Made by a program: the position numbers and the translations under genes. The notes beneath the pieces are model-generated. The model saw nothing but the letters and a program-made list of their open reading frames with translations, was not told where the DNA came from and made no database searches. Source: CALWOS01 sp963595735 (lineage in GTDB: Bacteria > Bacillota > Clostridia > Oscillospirales > Oscillospiraceae). Taken from it: a DNA stretch of 64,000 nt. Shown here piece after piece: positions 48,717 through 57,438 of this stretch (position 1 is its first letter; each line of letters begins with the position of its first letter). The DNA is taken from the NCBI GenBank assembly GCA_963595735.1, contig CAVBJJ010000010.1, forward strand, positions 1 through 64,000, given 5' to 3'.

Positions 48717-51700
48717 ATGGTTTATCGCATATTCGTTGAAAAAAAGCCCGGTCTGCGCAGCGAGGCAAAGGCGCTGCTTGCCGACCTGCACAGCTTTCTG
48801 GGACTGAAAGCGCTGAAAGATGTTCGCGTGCTGAACCGCTATGATGTGGAAAATCTGGACGCGGCGCTGTTCGCACGCTGCCGCTGGACTGTGTTTGCCG
48901 AGCCGCAGCTGGACGAAACCTATGAGAGCTTTTCCGCCCCGGATGCCACGGTGTTCGCCGTGGAGTATCTGCCCGGTCAGTTTGACCAGCGGGCCGACTC
49001 CGCCGCCCAGTGCATCCAGATCATCTCCCAGGGGGAGCGTCCCCTGGTGCGCACCGCCAAGGTCTATGCCCTGTATGGCGACCTGAGCGCGGAGGATCTG
49101 GCCGCGGTGAAAAAGTATGTTATCAACCCGGTGGAGGCGCGTCAGGCCGCGCTGGAGCTTCCGGCCAGCCTGGCCATGCACTACGAGCTGCCCACCACGG
49201 TGGAGACTCTGACCGGCTTTACCAAGCTGGAGGACGCCCAGCTGCAGGACTATGTCAAGCAGTACGGCCTTGCCATGGATCAGGACGATCTGGCGTTCTG
49301 CCGGGCATACTTCCGCAAGGAAGACCGGGATCCCACCATCACGGAGCTGCGCCTGATCGACACCTACTGGTCCGACCACTGCCGCCACACCACCTTCCTG
49401 ACCACCATCGACAAGGTCAGCTTTGACGACGCCCTGATCCAGGAGGCCTGGGACAGTTACCTCGCCGCCCGGGAAAGCATCGGCCGCACCAAGCCCGTCA
49501 ACCTGATGGACATCGGTACGCTGGCGGCAAAGGTGCTGCGTTCTCAGGGCAAGCTGGACAAACTGGACGAGAGCGAGGAGATCAACGCCTGCACCGTGAA
49601 AATGACGGTGGATGTGGACGGCAAGCCGGAGCCCTGGCTGCTGCTGTTCAAAAACGAGACCCACAACCACCCCACGGAAATCGAGCCTTTCGGCGGCGCG
49701 GCCACCTGCGTGGGCGGCGCGATCCGCGATCCGCTNNNNNNNNNNGGCCGCAGCTATGTCTATGGCGCCATGCGCGTCACCGGCGCAGCCGATCCCCTCA
49801 AGCCGATTTCCGAAACACTGCCGGGCAAGCTGCCCCAGCGTAAAATCGTCACCACCGCCGCCGCGGGCTACAGCTCTTACGGCAACCAGATCGGTCTGGC
49901 CACCGGCCAGGTGGACGAGCTGTATCACCCCGGCTATGCCGCAAAGCGCATGGAGATTGGCGCGGTCATCGCTGCCGCTCCTGCCAAAAATGTCCGCCGC
50001 GAGCGCCCGGACGCCGGAGACAAGGTCATCCTGCTGGGCGGCCGCACCGGTCGTGACGGCTGCGGCGGCGCGACCGGCTCTTCCAAATCCCACACGGTGG
50101 AATCTCTGGAAAGCTGCGGCGCGGAGGTGCAGAAGGGCAACGCCCCCGAGGAACGCAAGCTGCAGCGGCTGTTCCGCAACGGCGAGGCCTCCCGCCTGAT
50201 CAAGCGCTGCAATGACTTCGGCGCAGGCGGCGTTTCCGTTGCCATCGGCGAGCTGGCCGACGGCATGGAGATCGACCTGAACGCCGTTCCCAAAAAGTAT
50301 GAGGGCCTGGACGGCACCGAGCTGGCGATCTCCGAAAGCCAGGAGCGCATGGCCGTCGTGGTGGAAGCCAAGGATGTCCCCCGCTTCCTGGAGCTGGCCG
50401 CCGGTGAAAATCTGGAGGCCTCCGTTGTTGCGACCATCACCACCGCGCCCCGCCTGAAAATGTCCTGGAACGGCAAGACGATCGTGGATCTCAGCCGAGA
50501 ATTTCTGGACTCCAACGGCGCGGAAAAGCACATCACCATCCAGCCCGCCCCCTGCCGTTACACCGAAAAAACGGTCTCCGGCAGCTTTGGCGAAAACTAC
50601 AAGGCGTTGGCCGGGGATTTGAATGTCTGCTCCAAGCGGGGTCTTTCCGAGCGCTTTGACTCCACCATCGGCGCCGGCACCGTGCTGATGCCCTTTGGCG
50701 GCAAGTACCAGCGCACGCCCGCCCAGGCCATGGTCAACAAAATCTCTCTGGAGCACGGCCACACGGACACCTGTTCCCTGATGGCCTGGGGCTTCAACCC
50801 CGATATCTCCAGCCAAAGCCCCTATCACGGCGCATATCTGGCCGTGGTGGAATCCGTGGCAAAGCTGGTGGCCTGCGGCGCCAAGTTTGAAGATGTATAC
50901 CTGAGCTTCCAGGAATACTTTGAAAAGCCCGGCCGGGCGCCCGAGCGTTGGGGCAAGCCTTTCTCCGCCCTGCTGGGCGCATTCCGGGCGCAGATGGATC
51001 TGGGCGTTGCCGCCATCGGTGGTAAGGACTCCATGTCCGGCAGCTTTGAAAAGCTAGATGTGCCCCCCACGCTGGTCTCTTTTGCTGTGACCACCGATAA
51101 AACCGGCGATATCGTCTCCCCCGAGTTCAAGGCCGCCGGGCACACGGTGCGTCTGATCGCGCCGGAGTACGACAAAAACGGTCTGCCCGCTGCCGCCTCC
51201 CTGCTGCAGTGCTTTGCGCAGGTGCATCAGCTCTGCCAGAGCGGCAAGGCCGTGGCGGTCTACACCCCGGGCTTTGGCGGTATTGCCGAGGCCGTGCTGA
51301 AAATGGCCATGGGCAACGGCGTCGGCTTTGCCTATGCCGATGGTGTGGATGCCCAGACCGTCTTCGGCCATCACTACGGCGCTTTTGTCGTTGAGCTGAC
51401 CGAGGATGCGGCGGCGGGAACACTGCTGGGTAACACCACCGAAGCGCCCGAAATTTCCGGCATGGGCGAAACGCTCTCTTTGCAGGAGCTGTGCCAAATT
51501 TACGAGGACAAGCTGGAAAGCGTCTTTTCCTGCAACATCCCCGCCGATGGGCAGGACATTCCTGCCTTCCAGTTCACCGCGAAAAGCCGCAAGGCGCCTG
51601 CGGTGAAGTGCGCCAAGCCGCGCATTCTGATTCCCGTATTCCCCGGCACCAACTGCGAATACGACAGCGCCCGTGCGGTTACCGACGCCGGCGCGGAGGC

Positions 51701-52412
51701 GGAGATCTTTATCGTCCGCAACCTGACGCCGGATGCCATTGCCGCTTCTGTGGAGCAGTTTGCCGCCAAGGTCGCGGAAAGCCAGGCCATCTTCATCCCC
51801 GGCGGCTTCTCCGGCGGCGATGAGCCGGACGGCAGCGCCAAGTTCATCACCGCCTTCTTCCGTTCCGCCCAGGTCAAGCAGGCCGTCACCCAGCTTCTGG
51901 AGCAGCGGGATGGTCTGATGCTGGGCATCTGCAACGGATTCCAGGCGTTGGTCAAGCTGGGTCTGGTGCCCTATGGCAAGATCATGGACACAGACGCTTC
52001 CTGCCCCACCCTCAGCTACAATGTCATTGGCCGCCACCAGAGCAAGCAGGTGCGCACCCGCGTGTGCTCCGACCTGTCCCCCTGGCTGGCTGAGACCAAG
52101 CCGGGACAGATCTTCACCGTTCCCATTTCCCACGGCGAGGGTCGTTTCCTGGCCTCCGAGGCGCTGATCCGGCAGCTGGCGGAAAACGGCCAGGTGGCCA
52201 CGCAGTATGTGGATCTGTCCGGCAAGCCCACGGACGAGGTGCAGTTCAATCCCAACGGCTCCGTGCTGGCTGTGGAGGGCATTACCTCTCCCGATGGCCG
52301 CGTGCTGGGCAAAATGGGACACTCCGAACGCATTGCACCGGGACTTTACAAAAATGTTCCCGGAGAGTACGACATGGGTTTGTTCCGCTCCGCAGTGAAA
52401 TATTTCAAATAA
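48717..52412 (+). CDS. purL: Single-chain phosphoribosylformylglycinamidine synthase
   Basis: Converts FGAR to FGAM. About 1230 residues in one chain, so no separate purS/purQ are needed. A PurS-like N-terminus is followed by the synthetase (LIDTYWSDHCRHTTFLT, FKNETHNHPTEIEPFGGAATC), a second ATP-grasp-like half (GGKDSMSGSFEKL), and a C-terminal glutaminase with FPGTNCEYDSARAV, GGFSGGDEPDGSAKF, LMLGICNGFQALV (Cys) and SHGEGRF. This fits the clade II form of Clostridia. Ten Ns at 49736 fall in IRDPL/GRSYVY, where homologues have one or two residues, so the true protein is probably slightly shorter. Confidence 0.96.
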   Translation: MVYRIFVEKKPGLRSEAKALLADLHSFLGLKALKDVRVLNRYDVENLDAALFARCRWTVFAEPQLDETYESFSAPDATVFAVEYLPGQFDQRADSAAQCIQIISQGERPLVRTAKVYALYGDLSAEDLAAVKKYVINPVEARQAALELPASLAMHYELPTTVETLTGFTKLEDAQLQDYVKQYGLAMDQDDLAFCRAYFRKEDRDPTITELRLIDTYWSDHCRHTTFLTTIDKVSFDDALIQEAWDSYLAARESIGRTKPVNLMDIGTLAAKVLRSQGKLDKLDESEEINACTVKMTVDVDGKPEPWLLLFKNETHNHPTEIEPFGGAATCVGGAIRDPXXXXGRSYVYGAMRVTGAADPLKPISETLPGKLPQRKIVTTAAAGYSSYGNQIGLATGQVDELYHPGYAAKRMEIGAVIAAAPAKNVRRERPDAGDKVILLGGRTGRDGCGGATGSSKSHTVESLESCGAEVQKGNAPEERKLQRLFRNGEASRLIKRCNDFGAGGVSVAIGELADGMEIDLNAVPKKYEGLDGTELAISESQERMAVVVEAKDVPRFLELAAGENLEASVVATITTAPRLKMSWNGKTIVDLSREFLDSNGAEKHITIQPAPCRYTEKTVSGSFGENYKALAGDLNVCSKRGLSERFDSTIGAGTVLMPFGGKYQRTPAQAMVNKISLEHGHTDTCSLMAWGFNPDISSQSPYHGAYLAVVESVAKLVACGAKFEDVYLSFQEYFEKPGRAPERWGKPFSALLGAFRAQMDLGVAAIGGKDSMSGSFEKLDVPPTLVSFAVTTDKTGDIVSPEFKAAGHTVRLIAPEYDKNGLPAAASLLQCFAQVHQLCQSGKAVAVYTPGFGGIAEAVLKMAMGNGVGFAYADGVDAQTVFGHHYGAFVVELTEDAAAGTLLGNTTEAPEISGMGETLSLQELCQIYEDKLESVFSCNIPADGQDIPAFQFTAKSRKAPAVKCAKPRILIPVFPGTNCEYDSARAVTDAGAEAEIFIVRNLTPDAIAASVEQFAAKVAESQAIFIPGGFSGGDEPDGSAKFITAFFRSAQVKQAVTQLLEQRDGLMLGICNGFQALVKLGLVPYGKIMDTDASCPTLSYNVIGRHQSKQVRTRVCSDLSPWLAETKPGQIFTVPISHGEGRFLASEALIRQLAENGQVATQYVDLSGKPTDEVQFNPNGSVLAVEGITSPDGRVLGKMGHSERIAPGLYKNVPGEYDMGLFRSAVKYFK
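49736..49745. other. Assembly gap (10 N) inside purL
   Basis: Flanks read IRDP-L and GRSYVYGAMR; the family usually has IRDPLSGRSYVY, so about four bases are missing rather than ten. Frame is preserved. Confidence 0.93.
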
Positions 52413-52421
52413 ACAACATCC

Positions 52422-52451
52422 AACCAGCTGTCGAGTCATCGGCAGCTGGTT
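52422..52451 (+). terminator. Terminator of the pur operon
   Basis: AACCAGCTG pairs with CAGCTGGTT, followed by TTTTTC. Confidence 0.9.
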
Positions 52452-52500
52452 TTTTTCTGACTCCCCCAGGAAACGCCTAGTTTTTTAATCGGATATGAAC

Positions 52501-52510
52501 NNNNNNNNNN
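52501..52510. other. Assembly gap (10 N) between purL and the foldase
   Basis: The sequence after the Ns starts CTGGTTTTT, also present in the pur terminator at 52445-52453; the true distance is unknown. Confidence 0.9.
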
Positions 52511-52552
52511 CTGGTTTTTGTTGAACTTTAGTTTTCTTTAAGGTTCTTCCAC

Positions 52553-52558
52553 TATACT
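52553..52558 (+). promoter_or_regulatory. Candidate activator-dependent promoter
   Basis: TATACT at 52553-52558 without a consensus -35. Instead TTTA direct repeats (52527-52530 and 52537-52540) ten bases apart lie at the -35 position, within an imperfect palindrome GAACTTTA/TTAAGGTTC. Such spacing is typical of OmpR-family binding sites. Confidence 0.4.
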
Positions 52559-52564
52559 GAACTT

Positions 52565-52690
52565 GTTCCTGGGAGGCGGTGCCCCCCATCGGTTTCCCGG
52601 GAAATGATATTCTTTTTTATCATTTTTCATTTCCTCTCTATTTTTTGGTCAAACCGGGTACAGCGCTCCCCCCGCCTGTACCCGGTTTAC
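52565..52690 (+). ncRNA. Candidate structured small RNA upstream of the foldase
   Basis: Read from the promoter above, there are three hairpins in a row: TTCCTGGGA/TCCCGGGAA (52566-52603), AATGATA/TTATCATT (52603-52624) and a perfect 13-bp AAACCGGGTACAG/CTGTACCCGGTTT (52651-52688) followed by ACCATTTTCTTT. No reading frame with a ribosome site is present. The last hairpin could end the transcript before the foldase promoter. Confidence 0.4.
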
Positions 52691-52706
52691 CATTTTCTTT
52701 GCCCTC

Positions 52707-52735
52707 TTGCATTTTGCGGCAAGGTGGTGTATTCT
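52707..52735 (+). promoter_or_regulatory. Promoter of the foldase gene
   Basis: TTGCAT (52707-52712), 17 bases, TATTCT (52730-52735); a GCGAATCGC palindrome (about 52761-52769) lies in the leader. Confidence 0.55.
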
Positions 52736-52791
52736 GAGGGGGCATGAAAAAACAAACACCGCGAATCGCGGTGGGAAGGAGATAACTACCC

Positions 52792-54219
52792 ATGATGAAA
52801 CGCCCCCTTGCGCTGGTGATTTCTATTGCGCTGTTCTTTGCGATCTTTGCTGCAATGCTTCCCCATGCGCACCCCTACTATATTGAAGAAACTGCAAGCG
52901 ACACCGGCACGGAAACCGTGGAAAAAGTGACGGAGCTGCATCCCCTGCCGGAGGGAAATGCTGCGGAAACGGAGCACTTCAGCATCTCCACCGCCGAAAT
53001 GGCTTTCCTTTACCACTATGTTCTCACCAACTACTCCCAGTATATGCCCATGTACGGTGCCGATCCGGACGCTTCCCTGAAAGATCAGGCCTATGATGAC
53101 AACCAGAGCTGGTATGACTTCATCATGGAAAGCGCCAAGGGCACCGCGCAGGACACGCTGGCGCTGTGCGAAAGCGCCTATGCCGATGGTCTAGAGCTGA
53201 CTCAGGAGGACAAGGACGCTGTTACGGAGTCCCTCAGTTCTCTGGACTCCGCTGCCAAGGATGCCGGATATGACGACACCGCCCTGTACATCGAGTCCGT
53301 TTATGGCTACGGCGTGACTCGGGAAGCGCTCCAGGCCTACCTGGAAAAGAGCCGTCTTTCCGCCATGTTCTTGCAGTCTCAGGCTGTTTTCACCGATGAG
53401 GAAATCCAGGCTGCCTATGACAAAGACCCCAAGGCTTACCAGCTGATCGATTGTATGTTCTATACCTTCCAGGTGGATGAGGAAAATGGCCGCACCGCCG
53501 AGGAATGTGAGAAGAAGATGAACGAGCTGGCCGCCGTGACCAGTGTGGAGGATTTCAAAAAGCTGGTCTCGGAGGATATCCAGGCGCAGGCAACCGAGGA
53601 AGAGAAACAGGATCTGGATATGGATGCCCAACTGGAAAATCTGTCCGTTACCGGTGTGGGCTACCAGGAGGGTATGGAATTCCTGGAAAAGGCCTTTGAC
53701 GGTTCTCTGGCCGTCAACACGGCGATTGCCTCTGCCGATACGGAAAACGGCGCCTATTCCGTCTATTTCCTCACAAAGGCTCCCTATCGTGACGAGAGCA
53801 CCAAGCGGAATGTGCGTCACATTCTGGTAGAAGAGCATGCCACCGCCGAGGATCTGCTGAAGCAGTGGAAGGACGGCGAGGCAACGGAGGACAGCTTTGC
53901 CGCTCTGGCCAAGGAAAACAGCACCGATCCCGGCAGTGCCAGCAACGGCGGTCTGTATGAGGAGGTCGCCCCCGGCCAGATGGTCACCGAGTTCAACGAC
54001 TGGCTGTTTGACGAGGCACGCAAGCCCGGCGACACCGGCGTGGTGGACACGATACATGGCAGTCATGTCATGTACTATGTGGGCGAAAACGAACCCAACT
54101 GGGTTATTTCCGTTCGCGAGTCCCTCCAGAACGATGCATTCACCGCCGCACGGGATCGCGCAGTGGACACCTATCCCTGCCAATACAACGATGAGCTGAT
54201 CGCGCAGATCGGCGAATAA
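52792..54219 (+). CDS. Parvulin-type peptidyl-prolyl isomerase, exported
   Basis: A 475-residue secreted or membrane-anchored foldase. One N-terminal hydrophobic segment (about residues 5-25) without a lipobox Cys, a SurA/PrsA-like helical chaperone region (Glu/Asp-rich, about 55-330), then a parvulin domain (RNVRHILVEEHATAED, FAALAKENSTDPGSASNGGL, GHxx-type HGSHVMYYVG). The region after the first residues is strongly acidic, as in Clostridial PrsA proteins. GGAAGGAG precedes a double ATG. It sits directly upstream of a two-component system that may sense envelope state. Confidence 0.9.
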   Translation: MMKRPLALVISIALFFAIFAAMLPHAHPYYIEETASDTGTETVEKVTELHPLPEGNAAETEHFSISTAEMAFLYHYVLTNYSQYMPMYGADPDASLKDQAYDDNQSWYDFIMESAKGTAQDTLALCESAYADGLELTQEDKDAVTESLSSLDSAAKDAGYDDTALYIESVYGYGVTREALQAYLEKSRLSAMFLQSQAVFTDEEIQAAYDKDPKAYQLIDCMFYTFQVDEENGRTAEECEKKMNELAAVTSVEDFKKLVSEDIQAQATEEEKQDLDMDAQLENLSVTGVGYQEGMEFLEKAFDGSLAVNTAIASADTENGAYSVYFLTKAPYRDESTKRNVRHILVEEHATAEDLLKQWKDGEATEDSFAALAKENSTDPGSASNGGLYEEVAPGQMVTEFNDWLFDEARKPGDTGVVDTIHGSHVMYYVGENEPNWVISVRESLQNDAFTAARDRAVDTYPCQYNDELIAQIGE

Positions 54220-54233
54220 GCCCTTTGCTAAGT

Positions 54234-54265
54234 ATTTGCCCCATGACATGATTCATGGGGCAAAT
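54234..54265 (+). terminator. Terminator after the foldase gene
   Basis: ATTTGCCCCATGA pairs with TCATGGGGCAAAT, followed by TTGCGTTTTC. Confidence 0.85.
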
Positions 54266-54362
54266 TTGCGTTTTCATTTTTTATACTTTATAACGAATTT
54301 TAAGTTTCCTCTGATAAAATACTTTATTATTGATATTTTATTACAAGAAAGGACGGATCCCC

Positions 54363-55040
54363 ATGAAACTGCTTTTGGCAGAGGATGAGATCCAGCTTTC
54401 CAAGGCACTGGTCGCCGTTTTGCGCCACCACAGCTATACGGTAGACGCCGTATACGATGGGCAGGAGGCCTTGGATTATTTAGATAACGAACACTATGAC
54501 GGCGTGATCCTGGACTGGATGATGCCCCGTCTGGACGGGCTGCAGGTGCTGCGCACCATGCGCACCAAGGGCATCGAGACCCCCGTTTTGCTGCTGACGG
54601 CAAAGAACGAGATTGCCGACCGCGTGGCCGGTCTGGACGCCGGCGCGGACGATTATCTCCCCAAGCCCTTTGCCATGGATGAGCTTCTGGCGCGCATCCG
54701 GGCAATGACCCGCCGCCGGAGCAGCTATGTGGACAGCACCCTGCGCTTCGGCGATCTGGAGCTGGATCGCAACACCTATACCCTCAGCGGCCCCTCCGGC
54801 AGTCTGGTGCTGTCCGGCAAGGAGTTCCAAATGCTGGAGCTGCTGCTTTCTGAAAGCGGCCGTCTGATCTCCACGGAGCATTTTATGAATCGCATTTGGG
54901 GCTACGACAGCGATGCGGAGCTGAATGTGGTCTGGGTCTATATGTCCAATTTGCGGAAAAAGCTCAGCAGCCTCGGCTCCCAGGTATCCATCCGCGCCAC
55001 CCGGGGCAGAGGGTATAGTCTGGAGGTGGCACAGGAGTGA
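54363..55040 (+). CDS. OmpR-family response regulator
   Basis: A 225-residue DNA-binding response regulator. Receiver: LLLAEDEIQLS (acidic pocket), phospho-Asp in VILDWMMPRLDG, LLLTAK and the Lys in YLPKPF. Winged-helix effector from about residue 125 (SGKEFQMLELLL, NVVWVYMSNLRKKL, RGRGYSLE). ATG at 54363 with AAGGACGGA upstream. It overlaps the kinase gene by GTGA. Confidence 0.95.
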   Translation: MKLLLAEDEIQLSKALVAVLRHHSYTVDAVYDGQEALDYLDNEHYDGVILDWMMPRLDGLQVLRTMRTKGIETPVLLLTAKNEIADRVAGLDAGADDYLPKPFAMDELLARIRAMTRRRSSYVDSTLRFGDLELDRNTYTLSGPSGSLVLSGKEFQMLELLLSESGRLISTEHFMNRIWGYDSDAELNVVWVYMSNLRKKLSSLGSQVSIRATRGRGYSLEVAQE

Positions 55041-56233
55041 TCCAAAGGCTCCGCCACCGCATCATTTTTATTTCCGTGGGCAGTCTTGCCATCATTCTGG
55101 TCGTCGCGATCCTGGCGATCAATCTGGGACAGCAGGTCAACACCACCCACCGGGCGGATTCCCTGATTCGCCTGATCTATGAAAACAACAACGAATTTCC
55201 CGACCAGTTCGACCATCCGGAATTTTCTCCGGAAACGGCCTATGAAAGCCGCTATTTTGTTGTACACTATGACAAAAGCGGCGTGGTGTATCTGATCAAT
55301 GTCAACCATGTGGCCGCTGTGGATTCTGAACGCGCCCTGTCCATGACCTCGGAGATCCTGCAGCGCAACACCACTTCCGGCTACGACGGCACTTATCGCT
55401 TCGGCGTTTTTCCAAACGATTCCGGCACCAGCGTGATCGTGCTGGACTGCTACAGCCAGATTCAGGCCAGCCACAAGCTGCTGCTGGTCACGATTTTGGT
55501 CTCTCTGGCGCTGGAATCCGCCGTGCTGCTGATCATGCTGGCCACCTCCCAGCGCATGGTGCGCCCCTTTGTGGAAAACTATGAAAACCAGAACCGCTTT
55601 ATCACCGACGCCGGCCACGAATTGAAAACGCCGCTGACCATCATTTCCGCCAACACGGATGTGCTGGAAATGACCTCCGGCGCCAACGAATGGACGGAGA
55701 GCATCCGGGATCAGGTCTCCCGCATGAACACATTGGTGCGCAACCTCATCGAGCTGAGCCGCATCAACGAGGTTCCGGCAGAGGACGCCGTGCGGGAATT
55801 TGACATGAGCGAGGTGCTGGCGCAAAGCATCAATTCCTTTCAGGTGCTGGCAGATCAAAAGGGACTTTCCCTGCGCGGGGACATCGCCCCCGGCCTGCTT
55901 TTTACTGGCACACCGGACAGCATCATCCGCCTGATCGGTATTCTGCTGGATAACGCGCTGAAATATGCCGACCCCAACAGCGAAATTCTGATTTCCCTTT
56001 CCGGGCAGAAAAAGCATAAGGTCATCACAGTGTCCAACGATTGCTCCACCCTGGATCCCGAGGTGATCCCCAAGCTGTTTAACCGTTTTTACCGCGCGGA
56101 CAGCTCCCGCGCCCGCAGCTCCGGCGGCTTCGGCATCGGCCTTTCCATCGCGGAGGCCATCGTCACTCGATACAAAGGCCGTATCTTTGCCGAGTACACG
56201 GCGCCGCGCCTGACCTTTACCGTGGAATTATAA
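55037..56233 (+). CDS. Sensor histidine kinase
   Basis: A 398-residue membrane kinase starting at GTG. Two transmembrane helices (about 9-30 and 150-172) flank an extracytoplasmic sensor of about 120 residues; then the phospho-His box NRFITDAGHELKTPLTIIS, the N box LLDNALKYADP and the G box GGFGIGLSIAEA. No HAMP domain is obvious. Cognate to the preceding regulator. The signal is unknown. Confidence 0.94.
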   Translation: MIQRLRHRIIFISVGSLAIILVVAILAINLGQQVNTTHRADSLIRLIYENNNEFPDQFDHPEFSPETAYESRYFVVHYDKSGVVYLINVNHVAAVDSERALSMTSEILQRNTTSGYDGTYRFGVFPNDSGTSVIVLDCYSQIQASHKLLLVTILVSLALESAVLLIMLATSQRMVRPFVENYENQNRFITDAGHELKTPLTIISANTDVLEMTSGANEWTESIRDQVSRMNTLVRNLIELSRINEVPAEDAVREFDMSEVLAQSINSFQVLADQKGLSLRGDIAPGLLFTGTPDSIIRLIGILLDNALKYADPNSEILISLSGQKKHKVITVSNDCSTLDPEVIPKLFNRFYRADSSRARSSGGFGIGLSIAEAIVTRYKGRIFAEYTAPRLTFTVEL

Positions 56234-56258
56234 AAAGACAAACCACTCCCGACAACTT

Positions 56259-56296
56259 AAAAGACAGACTCGCCCCCGACAGGCGGTCTGTCTTTT
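56259..56296 (+). terminator. Terminator after the two-component system
   Basis: AAAAGACAGAC pairs with GTCTGTCTTTT, with an internal CGCC/GGCG extension and TTCTG after the U-run. Confidence 0.85.
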
Positions 56297-56360
56297 TTCT
56301 GTATAAAACCTTGTTTGCACGGCAATACTGAAAACAGAATCAAACAAGGAGGAATGCAAC

Positions 56361-57071
56361 TTGGAGAAAAAGACCGGTACCAGCCGCCAGCGGCTGGAGG
56401 CATTTTTCGCCGGGCAGGGCTTCTACATAGTCCTGCTGCTGTGTGCCGCCGTGATCGGCATTTCAGCGTGGTTCCTGTTTACCCACAACAGGACGGATGT
56501 AGAAGCGCTTCCTGCCGCCAATATCGCCACCGCCCAGCCCTCGGTAAGCCCCTCCCCCGCGCCGGAGACCGAGGAGACGCTGGAGACACCCGAAGCCCCG
56601 GAGCTGACAGAGCCTGTGGATGAAACGGTTCCGGAGGCCATACCCAGTGCAGCGGAAACCCCGCTGTTTGTCTGGCCCGTCAACGGAGAGGTCATCACGC
56701 CCCACGCCATGGACACCCTGCTGTACAACAAGACCATGAAGGACTGGCGCACTCATGACGGGGTAGATATCGCCGCCGATGTGGGGACGACCGTGATGGC
56801 AATTGCCGGCGGTACCGTGACCGACCTGTATCAGGATGACTGTTACGGCACCACCGTAGTGATCGAACACCGGGACGGCATTTCCAGCTGCTATTCCAAT
56901 CTGGCCGAGGTTCCCACCGTATCCATTGGCGACACGCTCGCCGTGGGGGACATCATCGGTTCTGTTGGAAAAACCGCCCTCTGGGAGGCCGGGGAACAGC
57001 CGCATTTGCACCTGTCCGTTACGACAAATGGGGAATCTGCGGATCCTGCCGCGTTGCTTCCCACTCGCTGA
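56361..57071 (+). CDS. spoIIQ: SpoIIQ-like M23-family protein
   Basis: Forespore-membrane component of the SpoIIQ-SpoIIIAH channel linking forespore and mother cell in sporulation. It has 236 residues: one transmembrane helix (about 19-41), a Pro/Glu/Ala linker (about 52-96), and a LytM domain (WRTHDGVDIAADVGTTV, GTTVVIEHRDG, EQPHLHLSVTTNG). The HxxxD and HxH zinc residues are intact. The start is TTG, with AAGGAGGAATGCAAC upstream. It may also be another M23 endopeptidase. Confidence 0.82.
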   Translation: MEKKTGTSRQRLEAFFAGQGFYIVLLLCAAVIGISAWFLFTHNRTDVEALPAANIATAQPSVSPSPAPETEETLETPEAPELTEPVDETVPEAIPSAAETPLFVWPVNGEVITPHAMDTLLYNKTMKDWRTHDGVDIAADVGTTVMAIAGGTVTDLYQDDCYGTTVVIEHRDGISSCYSNLAEVPTVSIGDTLAVGDIIGSVGKTALWEAGEQPHLHLSVTTNGESADPAALLPTR

Positions 57072-57111
57072 CAATTTATTCTAAAAAACTGAAAAAACTT
57101 TGCAAAAAGTG

Positions 57112-57140
57112 TTGACAAGGAGGATTATTTTTAGTATAAT
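57112..57140 (+). promoter_or_regulatory. Promoter of the tRNA cluster
   Basis: TTGACA (57112-57117), 17 bases, TATAAT (57135-57140): full consensus, about 26 bases before the first tRNA. Confidence 0.92.
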
Positions 57141-57165
57141 TCTCCTTGTCCTCGCGAGGAAATGC

Positions 57166-57242
57166 GGCGGTATAGCTCAGCTGGCTAGAGCACACGGTTC
57201 ATACCCGTGGTGTCACTGGTTCAAGTCCAGTTACCGCTACCA
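57166..57242 (+). tRNA. tRNA-Met (CAT)
   Basis: 77 bases with CCA encoded. Acceptor GGCGGTA pairs with TACCGCT (G-U at the end); anticodon stem CACGG/CCGTG with loop TTCATAC. The T-loop TTCAAGT is present. The A1-type acceptor mismatch of initiator tRNA is absent, so it is the elongator. Confidence 0.92.
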
Positions 57243-57279
57243 CGGGGGCGGCAAAATGATTTGTCGCCCCGGTTTTTTC

Positions 57280-57354
57280 GGCCCGTTGGTCAAGAGGTTA
57301 AGACACCGCCCTTTCACGGCGGTAACACGAGTTCGATTCTCGTACGGGTCACCA
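57280..57354 (+). tRNA. tRNA-Glu (TTC)
   Basis: 75 bases with CCA encoded. Acceptor GGCCCGT/ACGGGTC, anticodon stem CCGCC/GGCGG with loop CTTTCAC, T-loop TTCGATT. Confidence 0.93.
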
Positions 57355-57359
57355 ATCAT

Positions 57360-57436
57360 GGAGGCTTAGCTCAGCTGGTTAGAGCGCATGCTTCACACGC
57401 ATGAGGTCGATGGTTCGAGTCCATTAGTCTCCACCA
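57360..57436 (+). tRNA. tRNA-Val (CAC)
   Basis: 77 bases with CCA encoded. Acceptor GGAGGCT/AGTCTCC, anticodon stem CATGC/GCATG with loop TTCACAC, T-loop TTCGAGT. Confidence 0.92.
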
Positions 57437-57438
57437 CA

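Noticed and set aside
48639..50828. A 729-codon open frame antisense to purL
   Set aside because: GC-rich codon shadow; rich in Gly/Ala/His/Gln with no motif or ribosome site.
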